Positions 21,617-35,499 are shown, numbered from the stretch's first letter. The stretch is 64,000 nucleotides of DNA from Talpa occidentalis (GCF_014898055.3 NW_023601212.1:40164329-40228328), one strand, 5' to 3'. Notes: generated by a model not told the origin, from the sequence alone. Numbers and translations: made by a program.

Positions 21617-24600
21617 TGATACGTAGTGGGAGACTTCAACACACCACTATCAACAATGGATAGATCAACAAGACAAAAAATAAGTAAAGAAACCAAACCT
21701 CTAAATAAGGACCTAGAGCATTTGGGCTTAACAGACATCTATAGAACACTAAACCCCCCAAAAACGGAGTACACATTTTATTCAAGCACACACGGATCAT
21801 TCTCCAGGATCGATCACATACTGGGGCACAAGACAAACATCAACAGATACACAAAGATTGAAATCATATCAACCATCTTTTCTGACCATGAAGGCATCAA
21901 ACTAGAAATAAACCATAAAAAGAAGGCAAGGAACTTTCCTACCTCATGGAGATTAAAAACCACACTACTGGAAGACCACTGGACTAATGAGGAGATCAAA
22001 GAAGAAATTAAAAAATTCTTTGAATTGAATGACAAGGAGGACACCAATTTCCTAAATGTATGGGATGCAGCAAAAGCAGTAATAAGAGGAAAATATATAG
22101 CAATAGAAGCTCACATCAAGAAACAAGAAAGAACTCAAAGAAACAACCTAATCTCGAAGCTCAAAGATCTAGAAAAAGAACAACAAAAAAACCCCAAAAC
22201 CAGTAGAAGAAAAGAAATAATAAAACCAAAGCAGAAATAAATGAAATTGAAAAAAAAAAACAATCCAAAAGATCAATGAAACCAAGAGCTGGTTCTTTGA
22301 AAAAATCAATAAAATAGACAAACCCCTAGCCAGGCTCACTAAGGAAAAAAGGGAGAAAGCACAAATAAACAAGATCACAAATGAAAGAGGAGAAATCACA
22401 ACGGACACAGCAGAAATCAAAAGAATAATCAGTAACTACTATGAACAGTTATATGGAAACAAGTTCAACAATCTAGAGGAGATGGACAAATTGCTACAAC
22501 TCTACAATCACCCAAAGCTAGATAAAGAAGAAATAGAACACCTAAACAGACCAATTACAAGCAGCGAAATTGAAATGGTAATCAAAAACCTCCCCAAAAA
22601 CAAAAGCCCAGGACCTGATGGATTTACAAATGAATTCTACCAAACATTCAGAGACGAATTAGTGCCTATCCTTCACAAACTCTTCCAAAAAATTGAGAAG
22701 GAAGGGACAATACCAAACATGTTCTATGAAGCCAACATTACACTAATACCAAAACCGAACAAGGACAACACAAAAAAGGAAAACTACAGACCAATCTCCC
22801 TAATGAACTTGATGCAAAAATCCTCAATAAAATTTTAGCTATCAGAATCCAACAATGTATCCATAAGATAATTCACCACGACCAAGTAGGATTCATTCCA
22901 GGGACACAAGGATGTTTTACATCCGAAAATCAATCAACGTTATCCAACACATCAACAAAAAGAATATTAAAAACCATATGATAATATCAATAGATGCTGA
23001 GAAAGCTTTCGACAAAGTGCAACATCCATTCATGATAAAAGCCCTTGAAATTCTTGGGATACAAGGAACATACCTCAACATCATAAAGGCCATCTATGAC
23101 AAGCCAACAGCCAGTATCATTCTCAATGGTGAAAAGCTGAAAGCAATTCCATTAAGATCTGGAATAAGACAAGGATGTCCACTCTCACAACTGCTTTTTA
23201 ATATAATACTGGAAGTCCTAGCCAGAGCAATAATACAAGAGAAAGACATACAAGGAATCCAAATAGGAAAAGAAGAAGTCAAACTATCACTATTTGCAGA
23301 TGATATGATAATATACATAGAGAACCCCAAAAACTCCACAGAAAAACTGATTCAACTTATCAATCAATTCAGTAAAGTGGCAGGATACAAAATCAACACG
23401 CAAAAGTCAGTAGCCTTCCTATACACAAAACAATAAATCTGAAGAAGAAGAAATAAAAAAAACATCCCTTTTATTATCGAAACAAAAAAAATCAAATATT
23501 TGGGAATAAATCTAACAAAAGAGGTAAAGGACCTATACAAAGAAAATTATAAAACACTGTTAAAAGAAATAGAAGAAGACAACAAAAAATGGAAAGACAT
23601 CCCTGCTCATGGATTGGAAGAATAAAACATTATTAAAATGGCCATCCTACCAAAGCAATATACCGATTCAATGCTATTCCAATCAAAATTTCAATGTCAT
23701 TCTTCAAAAATAGAAACAATTATTGATGAAATTCATATGGAATCACCAAAAACCCCGAATAGCCAAAGCTCTCCTGAAAAAAAAAAGAAGGAAATGGAGG
23801 CATCACACTCCCAGACTTCAAACTATACTACAAAGCCATAATCATCAAAACTGCATGGTATTGGAACAAGAACAGACATACAGACCAATGGAATCGAATA
23901 GAAAATCCAGAAATAAACCCACATATTTATGGTCAACTAATATTTGACAAAGGAGCAAAGACTATGCATTGGAGCAAAGAAAGTTTGTTCAATAAATGGT
24001 GCTGGGAAACTGGGTTGCTACATGCAAAAGAATGAAGCTTGACCACTACCTCACACCATACACAAAAATCAACTCAAAATGGATTAAAGAACTAGACATA
24101 AGACCTGAAACCATAAAATACATAGAAGGAAATATAGGTGAAACACTACGTGATTTGCATATCAAAGACATCTTTACAGACACATCACCCAAAGCAGTGA
24201 TAGTGAAGGCAAAGATAAACAGCTGGGACTACATCAAATTAAAGAGCTTCTGCACAGCAAAAGAGACAATAACAAAAACAAAGAGAAACCCCACCAACTG
24301 GGAGAACATTTTTGCACCCAACACTAATGATAAAGGACTGATCACAAAAATCTGCAAAGAGCTGATGAGACTCAACAAAAACAAAGAAAATAAGCCAGTC
24401 AAAAAATGGGCAGAAGAGGTAAAAAGAAACTTCTCTGAAGAGGAAAATGCAAATGGCCAACAGGCATTGAAGAAAAATGTTCAACATCACTTGTAATCAG
24501 GGAAATGCAAATCAAAACTACCATGAGATACCATCTTACACCAGTGAGAATGGCACATATTAAAAAAACTAGCAACAACAAATGTTGGCGAGGGTGTGGA

Positions 24601-25206
24601 GAAAAAGGAACTCTCCTGCACTGTTGGTGGGAATGCAAACTGGTCCAACCACTATGGGGAGCTGTGTGGAGATTCTGGACCTACTAAACATAGAGCTTTC
24701 ATATGATCCAGCAAGTCCACTCCTAGGTATTTACCCAAAGGACACAGAAACATCAATTCAAAGAACACTTGCACCCCTATGTTTATAGCAGCACTATTTA
24801 CAATAGCTAAGCTTTGGAAGCAACCCAAATGCCCAAAAATGGATGACTGGATCAAGAAGATGTGGTACATATATACCATGGAATATTACTCAGCATTCAA
24901 AAAAGATAACACATGCAATTTGCAGCAACATGGATGGCGCTGGAAGGGATCATGCTCAACGAAATAAGCCAAAAAGAAAAAGAAAAATACTGGATGGTCT
25001 CACTCATAGCAGGAATCTAGAAAACTTAAATAAGGGATCAGGAAAATGAATAACTATAAGAAAGTGAAAATCAAAATCAACAAAAACTATGAACCAGAGA
25101 CACTTTTTGGGGGTGGGGGCCGGGAGGGGAGGGATTGGGGTCAGAATGGGGCATGTGCAGTTGTATGGGGGAATATAAAAATAAAATTTATTATTTAATA
25201 AAAAAA
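21617..25206 (+). mobile_element. 5'-truncated L1 with ORF2 from the endonuclease domain to the 3' end
   Basis: Begins inside the endonuclease domain (GDFNTPLS at about 21,630), then the RT with the FADDMI box (about 23,295-23,312), the C-terminal domain and the 3'UTR with G-rich tract and A tail at about 25,200. ORF2 is broken by several frameshifts (for example near 22,240, 22,830 and 23,436). The last 1.52 kb is repeated downstream. Confidence 0.9.
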
Positions 25207-27778
25207 AATTTCAATGTCATTCTTCAAAGAAATAGAACAATTATTGATGAAATTCACATGGAATCACCAAAAACCCCGAATAGCCAAGCTCTCCTGAAAA
25301 AAAAGAAGGGAATGGAGGCATCACACTCCCAGACTTCAAACTATACTACAAAGCCATAATCATCAAAACTGCATGGTACTGGAACAAGAACAGACATACA
25401 GACCAATGGAATCGAATCGAAAATCCAGAAATAAACCCATAGATTTATGGTCAACTAATCTTTGACAAAGGAGCAAAGACTATGCATTGGAGCAAAGAAA
25501 GTTTGTTCAATAAATGGTGCTGGGAAAACTGGGTTGCTACATGCAAAAGAATGAAGCTTGACCACTACCTCACACCATACACAAAAATCAACTCAAAATG
25601 GATTAAAGAACTAGACATAAGACCTGAAACCATAAAATACATAGAAGGAATATAGGTGAAACACTACGTGATTTGCATATCAAAGACATCTTTACAGACA
25701 CATCACCCAAAGCAGTGATAGTGAAGGCAAAGATAAACAGCTGGGACTACATCAAATTAAAGAGCTTCTGCACAGCAAAAGAGACAATAACAAAAACAAA
25801 GAGAAAACCCCACAAACTGGGAGAACATTTTTGCACCCAACACTAATGATAAAGGACTGATCACAAAAATCTGCAAAGAGCTGATGAGACTCAACAAAAA
25901 CACAAGAAAATAAGCCAGTCAAAAAATGGGCAGAAGAGGTAAAAAGACTTCTCTGAAGAGGAAATGCAAATGGCCAACAGGCATATGAAAAAATGTTCAA
26001 CATCACTTGTAATCAGGGAAATGCAAATCAAAACTACCATGAGATACCATCTTACACCAGTGAGAATGGCACATATTAAAAAAACTAGCAACACAAAATG
26101 TTGGCGAGAGGGTGTGGAGAAAAAGGAACTCTCCTGCACTGTTGGTGGGAATGCAAACTGGTCCAACCACTATGGAGAGCTGTGTGGAGATTTCTGGACC
26201 TACTAAACATAGAGCTTCCATATGATCCAGCAAGTCCACTCCTAGGTATTTACCCAAAGGACACAGAAACATCAATTCCAAAGAACACTTGCACCCCTAT
26301 GTTTATAGCAGCACTATTTACAATAGCTAAGCTTTGGAAGCAACCCAAATGCCAAAAATGGATGACTGGATCAAGAAGATGTGGTACATATATACCATGG
26401 AATATTACTCAGCATTCAAAAAAGATAAACACATGCAATTTGCAGCAACATGGATGGCGCTGGAAGGGATCATGCTCAACGAAATAAGCCAAAAAAGAAA
26501 AGAAAAATACTGGATGGTCTCACTCATAGCAGGAATCTAGAAAACTTAAAAGGGATCAGGAAAATGAATAACTATAAGAAAGTGAAAATCAAAATCAACA
26601 AAAAACTATGAACCAAGACACTTTTTGGGGGGTGGGGGCCGGAGGGGAGGGATTGGGGTCAGAATGGGGCATGTGCAGTTGTATGGGGGAATATAAAAAT
26701 AAAATTTATTATTTAATAAAAAAAAATTTCAATGTCATTCTTCAAAGAAATAGAACAATTATTGATGAAATTCACATGGAATCACCAAAAACCCCGAATA
26801 GCCAAAGCTCTCCTGAAAAAAAAGAAGGGAATGGAGGCATCACACTCCCAGACTTCAACTATACTACAAAGCCATAATCATCAAAACTGCATGGTACTGA
26901 ACAAGAACAGACATACAGACCAATGGAATCGAATCGAAAATCCAGAAATAAACCCATAGATTTATGGTCAACTAATCTTTGACAAAGGAGCAAAGACTAT
27001 GCATTGGAGCAAAGAAAGTTTGTTCAATAAATGGTGCTGGGAAAACTGGGTTGCTACATGCAAAAGAATGAAGCTTGACCACTACCTCACACCATACACA
27101 AAAATCAACTCAAAATGGATTAAAGAACTAGACATAAGACCTGAAACCATAAAATACATAGAAGGAAATATAGGTGAAACACTACGTGATTTGCATATCA
27201 AAGACATCTTTACAGACACATCACCCAAAGCAGTGATAGTGAAGGCAAAGATAAAACAGCTGGGACTACATCAAATTAAAGAGCTTCTGCACAGCAAAAG
27301 AGACAATAACAAAAACAAAGAGAAACCCCACCAACTGGGAGAACATTTTTGCACCCAACACTAATGAAAAAGGACTGATCACAAAAATCTGCAAAGAGCT
27401 GATGAGACTCAACAAAAACAAAGAAAATAAGCCAGTCAAAAAAATGGGCAGAAGAGCTAAAAAGAACTTCTCTGAAGAGGAAATGCAAGGGCCAATAGGC
27501 ATATGAAAAAATGTTCAACATCACTTGTAATCAGGGAAATGCAAATCAAAACTACCATGAGATACCATCTTACACCAGTGAGAATGGCACATATTAAAAA
27601 AACTAGCAACAACAAATGTTGCGAGGGTGTGGAGAAAAGGAAACTCTTCTGCACTGTTGGTGGGAGTGCAAACTGGTCCAACCACTATGGAGAGCTGTGT
27701 GGAGATTTCTGGACCTACTAACATAGAGCTTCCATATGATCCAGCAATTCACTCCTAGGTATTTACCCAAAGGACACA
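23687..27778 (+). repeat. 1.52-kb head-to-tail triplication of an L1 3' segment
   Basis: Segments starting AATTTCAATGTCATTC at 23,687, 25,207 and 26,725 (periods about 1,520 and 1,518 bp). Each runs through the ORF2 C-terminus, 3'UTR and A tail and then jumps straight back to the same ORF2 position. The third copy is cut by the gap. Copies differ mainly by single-base indels. This is a real tandem duplication or an assembly artefact; the adjacent gap makes the second quite possible. Confidence 0.85.
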
Positions 27779-27878
27779 NNNNNNNNNNNNNNNNNNNNNN
27801 NNNNNNNNNNNNNNNNNNNNNNNNNNNNNNNNNNNNNNNNNNNNNNNNNNNNNNNNNNNNNNNNNNNNNNNNNNNNNN
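27779..27878. other. Assembly gap (100 Ns)
   Basis: Exactly 100 Ns, so probably a placeholder of unknown true size. It separates plus-strand L1 copies from the T-rich (A-tail) end of a minus-strand L1. Confidence 0.98.
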
Positions 27879-28065
27879 TTTTTTTTTAATTAATATAAAT
27901 TTTATTTTTATATCCCCATACAATTGCAATCCCCCCATTCTGACCCCAATCCCTCCCCTCCTCCGCCCCCCACCCCCCAAAAAGTGTCTCTGGTTCATAG
28001 TTTTTGTTGATTTTGATTTTCACTTTCTTATAGTTATTCATTTCCTGGTCCCTTATTTAAGTTTT

Positions 28066-31000
28066 CTAGATCCCTGCTATGAGTGAGACCATCCAGTATT
28101 TTTTTTCTTTTTCTTTTGGGCTTACTTCACTGAGCATGATCCCTTCCAGCGTCATCCATGTTGCTGCAAATTGCATGTGTTTATCTTTTTTGAACGCTGA
28201 GTAATATTCCATGGTGTGTATGTACCACACTCTCTTGATCCAGTCATCTATTTTTGGGCATTTTGGTTGTTTCCAAAGCTTAGCTATTGTAAACAGTGCT
28301 GCTATAAACATAGGGGTGCAGGTGTTCTTTGGAATTGATGTTTCTGTGTTCTTTGGGTAATACCTAGGAGTGGAATTGCTGGATCATATGGAAGCTCTAT
28401 GTTTAGTAGGTCCAGAAATCTCCACACAGCTCTCCATAGTGGTTTGGACCAGTTTGCACTCCCACCAACAGTGCAGGAGAGTTCCTTTTTCTCCACAACC
28501 TCGCCAACATTTGTTGTTTGCTAGTTTTTTTATATGTGCCATTCTCACTGGTGTAAGATGGTATCTCATGGTAGTTTTGATTTGCATTCCCTGATTGCAA
28601 GTGATGTTGAACATTTTTTCATATGCCTGTTGCCCATTCGCATTTCCTCTTCAGAGAAGTTTCTTTTTAGTTCCTCTGTCCATTTTTTGACTGGATTATT
28701 TTCTTTGTTGTTGTTGAGTCTCATCAGCTCTTTGCAGATGATTTTGTGATCAGTCCTTTATCATTAGTGTTGTGTGCAAAAATTTTCTCCCAGTTGGTGG
28801 GGTTTCTCTTTGTTTTTGTTATTGTCTCTTTTGCTGTGCAGAAGCTCTTTAATTTGATGTAGTCCCAGCTGTTGATCTTTGCCTTCACTATCACTGCTTT
28901 GGGTGATGTGTCTGTAAAGATGTCTTTGATATGCAAATCACGTAGTGTTTCACCATATTTCCTTCTATGTATTTTATGGTTTCAGGTCTTATGTCTAGTT
29001 CTTTAATCCATTTTGAGTTGATTTTTGTATATGGTGTGAGGTAGTGTCAAGCTTCATTCTTTACATGTAGCGACCCAGTTTTCCCAGCACCATTTATTGA
29101 ACAAACTTTCTTTGCTCCAATGCATAGTCTTTGCTCCTTTGTCAAAGATTGGTTGACCATAAATCTGTGGGTTTATTTCTGGATTTTCTATTCGATTCCA
29201 TTGGTCTGTATGTCTGTTTCTTGTTCCAATACCATGCAGTTTTGATGATTATGGCTTTGTAGTAGAGTTTGAAGTCTGGGAGTGTGATGCCTCCATTCCC
29301 TTCTTTTTTTTCAGGAGAGCTTGGCTATTCGGGGTTTTTGGTGATTTCATATGAATTTCATCAATAATTGTTCTATTTCTTTGAAGAATGACATTGAAAT
29401 TTTGATTGGAATAGCATTGAATCTGTATATTGCTTTTGGTAGGATGGCCATTTTAATAATGTTTATTCTCCCAATCCATGAGCAGGGGATGTCTTTCCAT
29501 TTCTTTGTGTCTTCTTCTATTTCTTTTAACAGTGTTTTATAGTTTTCTTTGTATAGGTCCTTTACCTCTTTTGTTAGATTTATTCCCAAATATTTGATTT
29601 TTTTTGTTTCAATAATAAAAGGGATGGTTTTTTTTAATTTCTTCTTCTTCAGATTTATTGTTTGTATATAGGAAGGCTACTGACTTTTGCGTGTTGATTT
29701 TGTATCCTGCCATTTTACTGAACTGATTGATGAGTTGAATTAATTTTTCTGTGGAGTTTTTGGGGTTCTCTATGTATATTATCATATCATCGGCAAAGAG
29801 TGATAGTTTGACTTCTTCTTTTCCTATTTGGATTCCTTGGATGTCTTTCTCTTGTCTTATTGCTCTGGCTAGGACTTCCAGTATTATATTAAAAAGCAGT
29901 GGTGAAAGCGGACATCCTTGTCTTGTTCCAGATCTTAATGGAATTGCTTTCAGCTTTTCACCATTGAGAATGATACTGGCTGTTGGCTTGTCATATATGG
30001 CCTTTATGATGTTGAGGTACATTCCTTGTATCCCAAGAATTTCAAGGGCTTTTATCATGAATGGGTGTTGCACTTTGTCGAAAGCTTTCTCAGCATCTAT
30101 TGATATTATCATATGGTTTTTATATTTCTTTTTTTTTGTTGATGTGTTGATAACGTTGATTGATTTCGGATGTTAAACCATCCTTGTGTCCCTGGAATGA
30201 ATCCTACTTGGTCGTGGTGAATTACCTTATGGATACACTGTTGGATTCTGATAGCTAAAATTTTATTGAGGATTTTTGCATCAGTGTTCATTAGGGAGAT
30301 TGGCCTATAGTTTTCTTTTTTTGTGTTGTCCTTGTTCGGTTTTGGTATTAGTGTAATGTTGGCTTCATAGAACGTGTTAGGTATTATACCTTCCTTCTCA
30401 ATTTTTTGGAAGAGTTTGTGAAGGATAGGTACCAATTCGTCTCTGAATGTTTGGTAGAATTCATTTGTAAATCCATCAGGTCCTGGGCTTTTGTTTTTGG
30501 GGAGGTTTTTGATTACCATTTCAATTTCGCTAATTATAATTGGTCTGTTTAGGTGTTCTATTTCTTCTTTATCTAGCTTTGGGTGATTGTAGAGTTGTAG
30601 GAATTTGTCCATCTCCTCTAGATTGTTAAACTTGTTTCCATATAACTGTTCATAGTAGTTATTAATAATTCTTTTGATTTCTGCTGTGTCCGTTGTGATT
30701 TCTCCTCTTTCATTTATTATCCTATTTATTTGTGCTTTCTCCCTTTTTGCCCTTGTGAGCCTGGCAAGGGGTTTATCTATTTTATTTATTTTTCGAAGAA
30801 CCAGCTCTTGGTTTCATTGATCTTTTGGATTGTTTTTTTTAGTTTCGATTTCATTTATTTCTGCTTTGGTTTTTATTATTTCTTTTCTTCTACTGGTTTT
30901 GGGACTTTTTTGTTGTTCTTTTTCTAGATCTTTGAGTTTCGAGATTAGGTTGTTTCTTTGAGTTCTTTCTTGTTTCTTGATGTGAGCATCTATTGCCATA

Positions 31001-31895
31001 TATTTTCCTCTTATTACTGCTTTTGCTGCATCCCATACATTTAGGAAATTGGTGTCCTCCTTGTCATTCAATTCAAAGAATTTTTTAATTTCTTCTTTTA
31101 TCTCCTCGTTAGTCCAGTGGACTTCCAGTAGTGTGGGTTTCAATCTCCACGAGGTAGGAGAATACCTTGCCTTCTCTTTATGGTTTATTTCTATTTTGAT
31201 GCCTTCATGGTCAGAAAAGATGGTTGGTATGATTTCAATCTTGGTGTATCTGTTGATGTTTGTCTTGTGCCCCAGTATTGATCGATCCTAGAGAATGATC
31301 CGTGTGCGCTTGAGAAAAATGTATACTCAGAGTTTTTTGGGTTTAGTGTTCTATATATGTCTGTTAAGCCTAAGCACTCTAGATCCTTATTTAGAGCTTT
31401 AGTGTCTTTACTTATTTTTTGTCTTGTTGATCTATCCATTGTTGATAGTGGTGTGTTGAAGTCTCCCACTACGTATGTGTTTTCTCTGATGTCTGTTTTC
31501 AGAGATGCCAATAGTTGTCTGATATATTTTGGTGCTCCTTCATTTGGTGAATATATGTTAATGAGTGTTATTTCTTCTTGAAGTATTATCCCCTTGATCA
31601 TAATGTAATGACCACTGGGGTCTCTTTTTATCTTTTTAAGTTTGAAATCTGTTTTATCTGATATGAGTATAGCTGTTCCTGCCTTCTTTTTTGGTCCATT
31701 TGCTTGTAGAATTGTTTTCCATCCTTTAACTTTGAGTCTATTTTTATCTTTTGTAGCTAAATGTGTTTCCTGGAGACAGCAAAAGGTTGGGTTTTGTTTC
31801 TTAATCCAGCCTGCAACTCTGTGTCTTTTTATTGGAGAGTTTAGTCCATTTATATTTAGAGTTAGTATTGATATGTTAGCATCTGTATTTGCCAT
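28066..31895 (-). pseudogene. L1 ORF2 (endonuclease-reverse transcriptase), frameshifted
   Basis: The apurinic-type endonuclease domain opens the frame (LTLNINGLNSP at about 31,870; QETHLA; GDFNTPL at about 31,480). RT motifs follow: [14 protein letters not shown] (about 30,460-30,500), [12 protein letters not shown] (about 29,900) and FADDMI (about 29,785-29,802). Then the C-terminal domain. Start at 31,895, 68 bp after ORF1, as expected. Frame breaks near 31,195, 30,810, 30,110, 29,600 and later. Confidence 0.88.
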
Positions 31896-31963
31896 TGTGT
31901 TTGTCTTTCCTTTGATTTTATTTATTTATTCTTTTAATAACTTTCTTTGGCCTTCTTTTGTTG

Positions 31964-32988
31964 TTATTCGTCCCTCTGAGGTTCTGGTTTTAGGACTCCT
32001 TGTAGTATTTTTTGGAGTGGGGGTTTAGTCGCAATGAAATTCCGTAGTTTCTGTTTGTCTGGGAAGGTCCATATTCTTTCTTCATAGAGGAAGGAGAGCT
32101 TTGAGGGATAGAGTATTCTTGGTTGGCATCTGTTTTCTTGGAGTCTGTTGACTATGTCCCTCCACTCTCTCCTTGCCCGTAGTGTTTCTTCAGAGAAGTC
32201 TGATGTCAGTCTGATTGGTTTCCCTTTGAATGTTATCTGTTTCTTCCCTCTTGTTAGTTTCATTATTTTTTCTTTGTCTTGGATTCTTGGGAGCTTTACT
32301 ATTATGTGTCTTGCTGTATTTTTCCTTTCGTCATGGAAGTTTGGTGTTCTTCTTGCTTCTTGTATATCAATTTTCAGATCCTTCTTAGTGTTTGGGAAGT
32401 TCTCTTCAATTATATCCATGAATATTTTCTCTGTTCCTACATCTCTCTCCTCTCCTTCTGGGATTCCTATAACTCTTATATTTCCTTTCCTCATGGAGTC
32501 AGATAGTTCCCAAAGTCTTTCTTCGGTCTTTTTCCTTTGTACTTCTCCTTCCTTTTCTTTTTTAGTTCTTTTTATTTCTGTGTCTTCAAGAGTACTTATT
32601 CGTTCTTCCATTTCATCTATTCTGCTTTCACTGCTTTTCCAGAGTTCTTTAGCGTCTCCATTAGTTCTTTGATCTCCTGCATTTCTTTTACTTCCCTCTT
32701 TAGGGACTCAATTTCATTCTTCTGGTCATTAATTATTTTCCCCTTATCATTGTTTTCCTTTATGACTTCTGTCAGTTTTTTAATCACAGCAATTTTAAAT
32801 TCTCTATCTGGAAGGCTCAGAAGTTCTTCCAAGTTACTGTCGTTGCAATCTGGTAGATGGTTTTCTTTTTGTGGTGTGCTATTTTGCTGAGGAGTTGCTG
32901 GGTTGCATGTTGTTTTTCTACTCCCTACTGCCTGTTTTCTAATTTGCCCAATTCCTTGTGACACTGTGTTGCTGGTACTGGCCGGCAT
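31964..32988 (-). pseudogene. L1 ORF1 (RNA-binding protein), one frameshift
   Basis: Starts MPASTSN at 32,988, then a coiled-coil heptad region (about 32,850-32,630), then the RRM and C-terminal domain (ARHIIVKLPRIQDKEKIMK, about 32,320; LTSDFSEETLRARREW, about 32,190), ending at 31,964. One frameshift at about 32,612-32,617 within the coiled-coil part splits about 340 codons. Confidence 0.88.
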
Positions 32989-32999
32989 CTTGGGCGACC

Positions 33000-34484
33000 T
33001 TCCCAGCTCACCACTGGCTCCTCTGGGGAACTTCTGCTGGGTTCACAAGTCTCCAGCAAAGACAGGTCCCTGCTCTGTCTCCTCGGTGAGCCTTCTGCTG
33101 GGTTCACACAGTCTCCAGCAAGAAGGGTCCCTGCTGCAAAATGCCAGAGCCAGGGACGCGCTCCCCTGCATGCCCGGTCTGCCCCAGCGGTGGGTGCTGC
33201 TCCCCTCTGGGCTGGAACTGCAGGCTAGAAGGCGCCCAGCATGGGCAAGCCTCCCAGCTTACCTCTGTCTCCTTGGTGAGCCTTCTGCTGGTTCACACAG
33301 TCCCAGCAAGAAAGATCCCTGCTGCAAAATGGCGATGCGGGAACGAGCTCCCCTGCATGCCCGGTCTGTCCCAGCGGTGGGTGCTGCTCCCCTCTGGGCT
33401 GGAACTGCAGGCTAGAAGGTGCCCGGTGTGGGCAAAACTCCCAGCTTAACCTCTGTCTCCTCGGTGAGCCTTCTGCTGGGTTCACACAGTCTCCAGCAAG
33501 AAGGGTCCCTGCTGCAAAATGCTGGTGCCGGCGACGCGCTCCCCTGCACGCCCGGTCTGCCCCAGCGGTGGGTGCTGCTCCCCTCTGGGCTGGAACTGCA
33601 GGCTAGAAGGCACCCAGCATGGGCAAGCCTCCCAGCTTACCTCTGTCTCCTTGGTGAGCCTTCTGCTGGTTCACACAGTCTCCAGCAAGAAAGGTCCCTG
33701 CTGCAAAATGGCGATGCGGGAACGAGCTCCCCTGCACGCCCGGTCTGCCCCAGCGGTGGGTGCTGCTCCCCTCTGGGCTGGAACTGCAGGCTAGAAGGTG
33801 GCCGGTGTGAGCAAGCCTCCCAGCTTAACCTCTGTCTCCTCGGTGAGCCTTCTGCTGGGTTCACACAGTCTCCAGCAAGAAGGGTCCCTGCTGCAAAATG
33901 CCGGTGCCGGCGACGCGCTCCCCTGCACGCCCGGTCTGCCCCAGCGGTGGGTGTTGCTCCCCTCTGGGCTGGAACTGCAGGCTAGAAGGCACCCAGCATG
34001 GGCAAGCCTCCCAGCTTACCTCTGTCTCCTTGGTGAGCCTTCTGCTGGTTCACACAGTCTCCAGCAAGAAAGATCCCTGCTGCAAAATGGCGATGCGGGA
34101 ACGACCTCCCCTGCATGCCCGGTCTGCCCCAGCGGTGGGTGCTGCTCCCCTCTGGGCTGGAACTGCAGGCTAGAAGGTGCCCGGTGTGGGCAAGCCTCCC
34201 AGCTTAACCTCTGTCTCCTCGGTGAGCCTTCTGCTGGGTTCACACAGTCTCCAGCAAGAAGGGTCCCTGCTGCAAAATACCGGTGCCGGCGACGCACTCC
34301 CCTGCACGCCCGGTCTGCCCCAGCGGTGGTTGCTGCTCCCCTCTGGGCTGGAACTGCAGGCTAGAAGGCGCCCAGCATGGGCAAGCCTCCCAGCTTACCT
34401 CTGTCTCCTTGGTGAGCCTTCTGCTGGTTCACACAGTCTCCAGCAAGAAAGGTCCCTGCTGCAAAATGGCGATGCGGGAACCGG
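33000..34484 (-). repeat. Tandem monomers of an L1 5'UTR/promoter
   Basis: About four copies of a 379-bp unit (CTCTGTCTCCTCGG at 33,073, 33,451, 33,830 and 34,209). Each unit is a dimer of about 189-bp half-units that differ in a few diagnostic bases (TCCTCGG versus TCCTTGG; GGTTCACAC spacing). GC-rich, CpG-containing. Tandem monomer promoters are known in mouse L1s; this is an independent-looking example. Confidence 0.88.
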
Positions 34485-34639
34485 ATTTTGTTTTTTAATC
34501 CAGCCTGCTACTCTGTCTTTTTATTGATGAGTTTAATCCATTTACAGTTAGAGTTAATATTGATATGCTGGCATCTGTGTTTGCCATTTTGTTTGTCTTT
34601 TTTGTGATTTTATTCCTTGCTTTATTCTGTTCTTCTTAT

Positions 34640-35499
34640 TCATTCCTCTGTTGGTTTTTGCTTTAGGATTTCTTGTAGAATTTTTTGGAGTGGAGGTTTA
34701 GTTGTAATCAATTTCTGGAGTTTCTGTTTGTCTGAGAAGGTCCATATTTTTTCTTCGTAGAAGGAGAGCTTTGCAGGGTAAAGTATTCTTGGTTGGCATT
34801 TGCTGTGTTGAAGTTTGCTGAATATGTTACTCCATTCTCTTCTTGCCCGTAATGTTTCTTCAGAGAAGTCAGAAGTTAACCTGATTGGTTTTCCCTTATA
34901 AATTATCTGTTTCTTCCCCCTTGCCAGTTTCATTATTTTTTCCTTCTCTTGGACTCTTGCAAGTTTTACTATTATGTGTCTTGCTGTAGTTTTCTTTTCA
35001 TTATGGTAACTGGGAGTTCTTCTCACTTCTTGCATGTCTATATTCATCTCCTTTTTCATGCTTGGGAAGTTTTCTTCAGTTATCTCCTTGAATCATTTCT
35101 CAGTTCCTTTATCTCTCTCCTCACCTTCTGGAATGCCTATAACTCTTACATTTCCTCTCTTCACAGAGTCTGATAATTGTCTAAGAGTCTCCTCATACTG
35201 CTTCATTTGCACTTCTCTCTCCTTTTCTCTTTTGGCTTTTTATTTCTGTATCTTCAAGTACTGATCTGTTCTTCCATTTCATCGATTCTGTTTTCGTTGC
35301 TTTTCCCAGAGTTCTTTATCTCCTCCAGTAACATTTTTATATCCTGTGTTTCTTTTATTTCCTTTCTTAAAGTCTCAGTTTCATTCTTCAGTTCAGTGAT
35401 TATTTGTCTCAAATCATTTTTTTCCTTTTTGCTTTCTTTCAGCTTTTTAATCAGGATAATTATTAATTCTCTATCTGATAGGCTGAGAAGTTCTTCCAT
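34640..35499 (-). pseudogene. ORF1 of the older L1
   Basis: Coiled-coil part (35,499-35,254) and RRM/C-terminal part (35,059-34,640; TARHIIVKLARVQEKEKIMK, LTSDFSEETLRARREW) in different frames. Clearly paralogous to 31,964-32,988 but diverged. Confidence 0.85.

Larger units (their letters stand above)
27879..34484 (-). mobile_element. Nearly full-length L1 with tandem-monomer 5'UTR
   Basis: On the minus strand, right to left: 5'UTR repeats 34,484-33,000, ORF1 32,988-31,964, a 68-bp spacer, ORF2 from 31,895 down to about 28,070, and 3'UTR/A tail at the gap edge. It lies in an older L1 of the same orientation, whose sequence resumes at 34,485. The 3' target duplication cannot be checked because of the gap. 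Both frames contain frameshifts, so this copy as assembled is not coding-competent. Confidence 0.88.

Noticed and set aside
33000..34484. Repeated structure that might suggest a CRISPR array or a repeat protein (frames of 188 codons)
   Set aside because: The units are 379/189 bp, contiguous without unique spacers, and sit at the 5' end of an L1. They are promoter monomers, and the frames are by-products.
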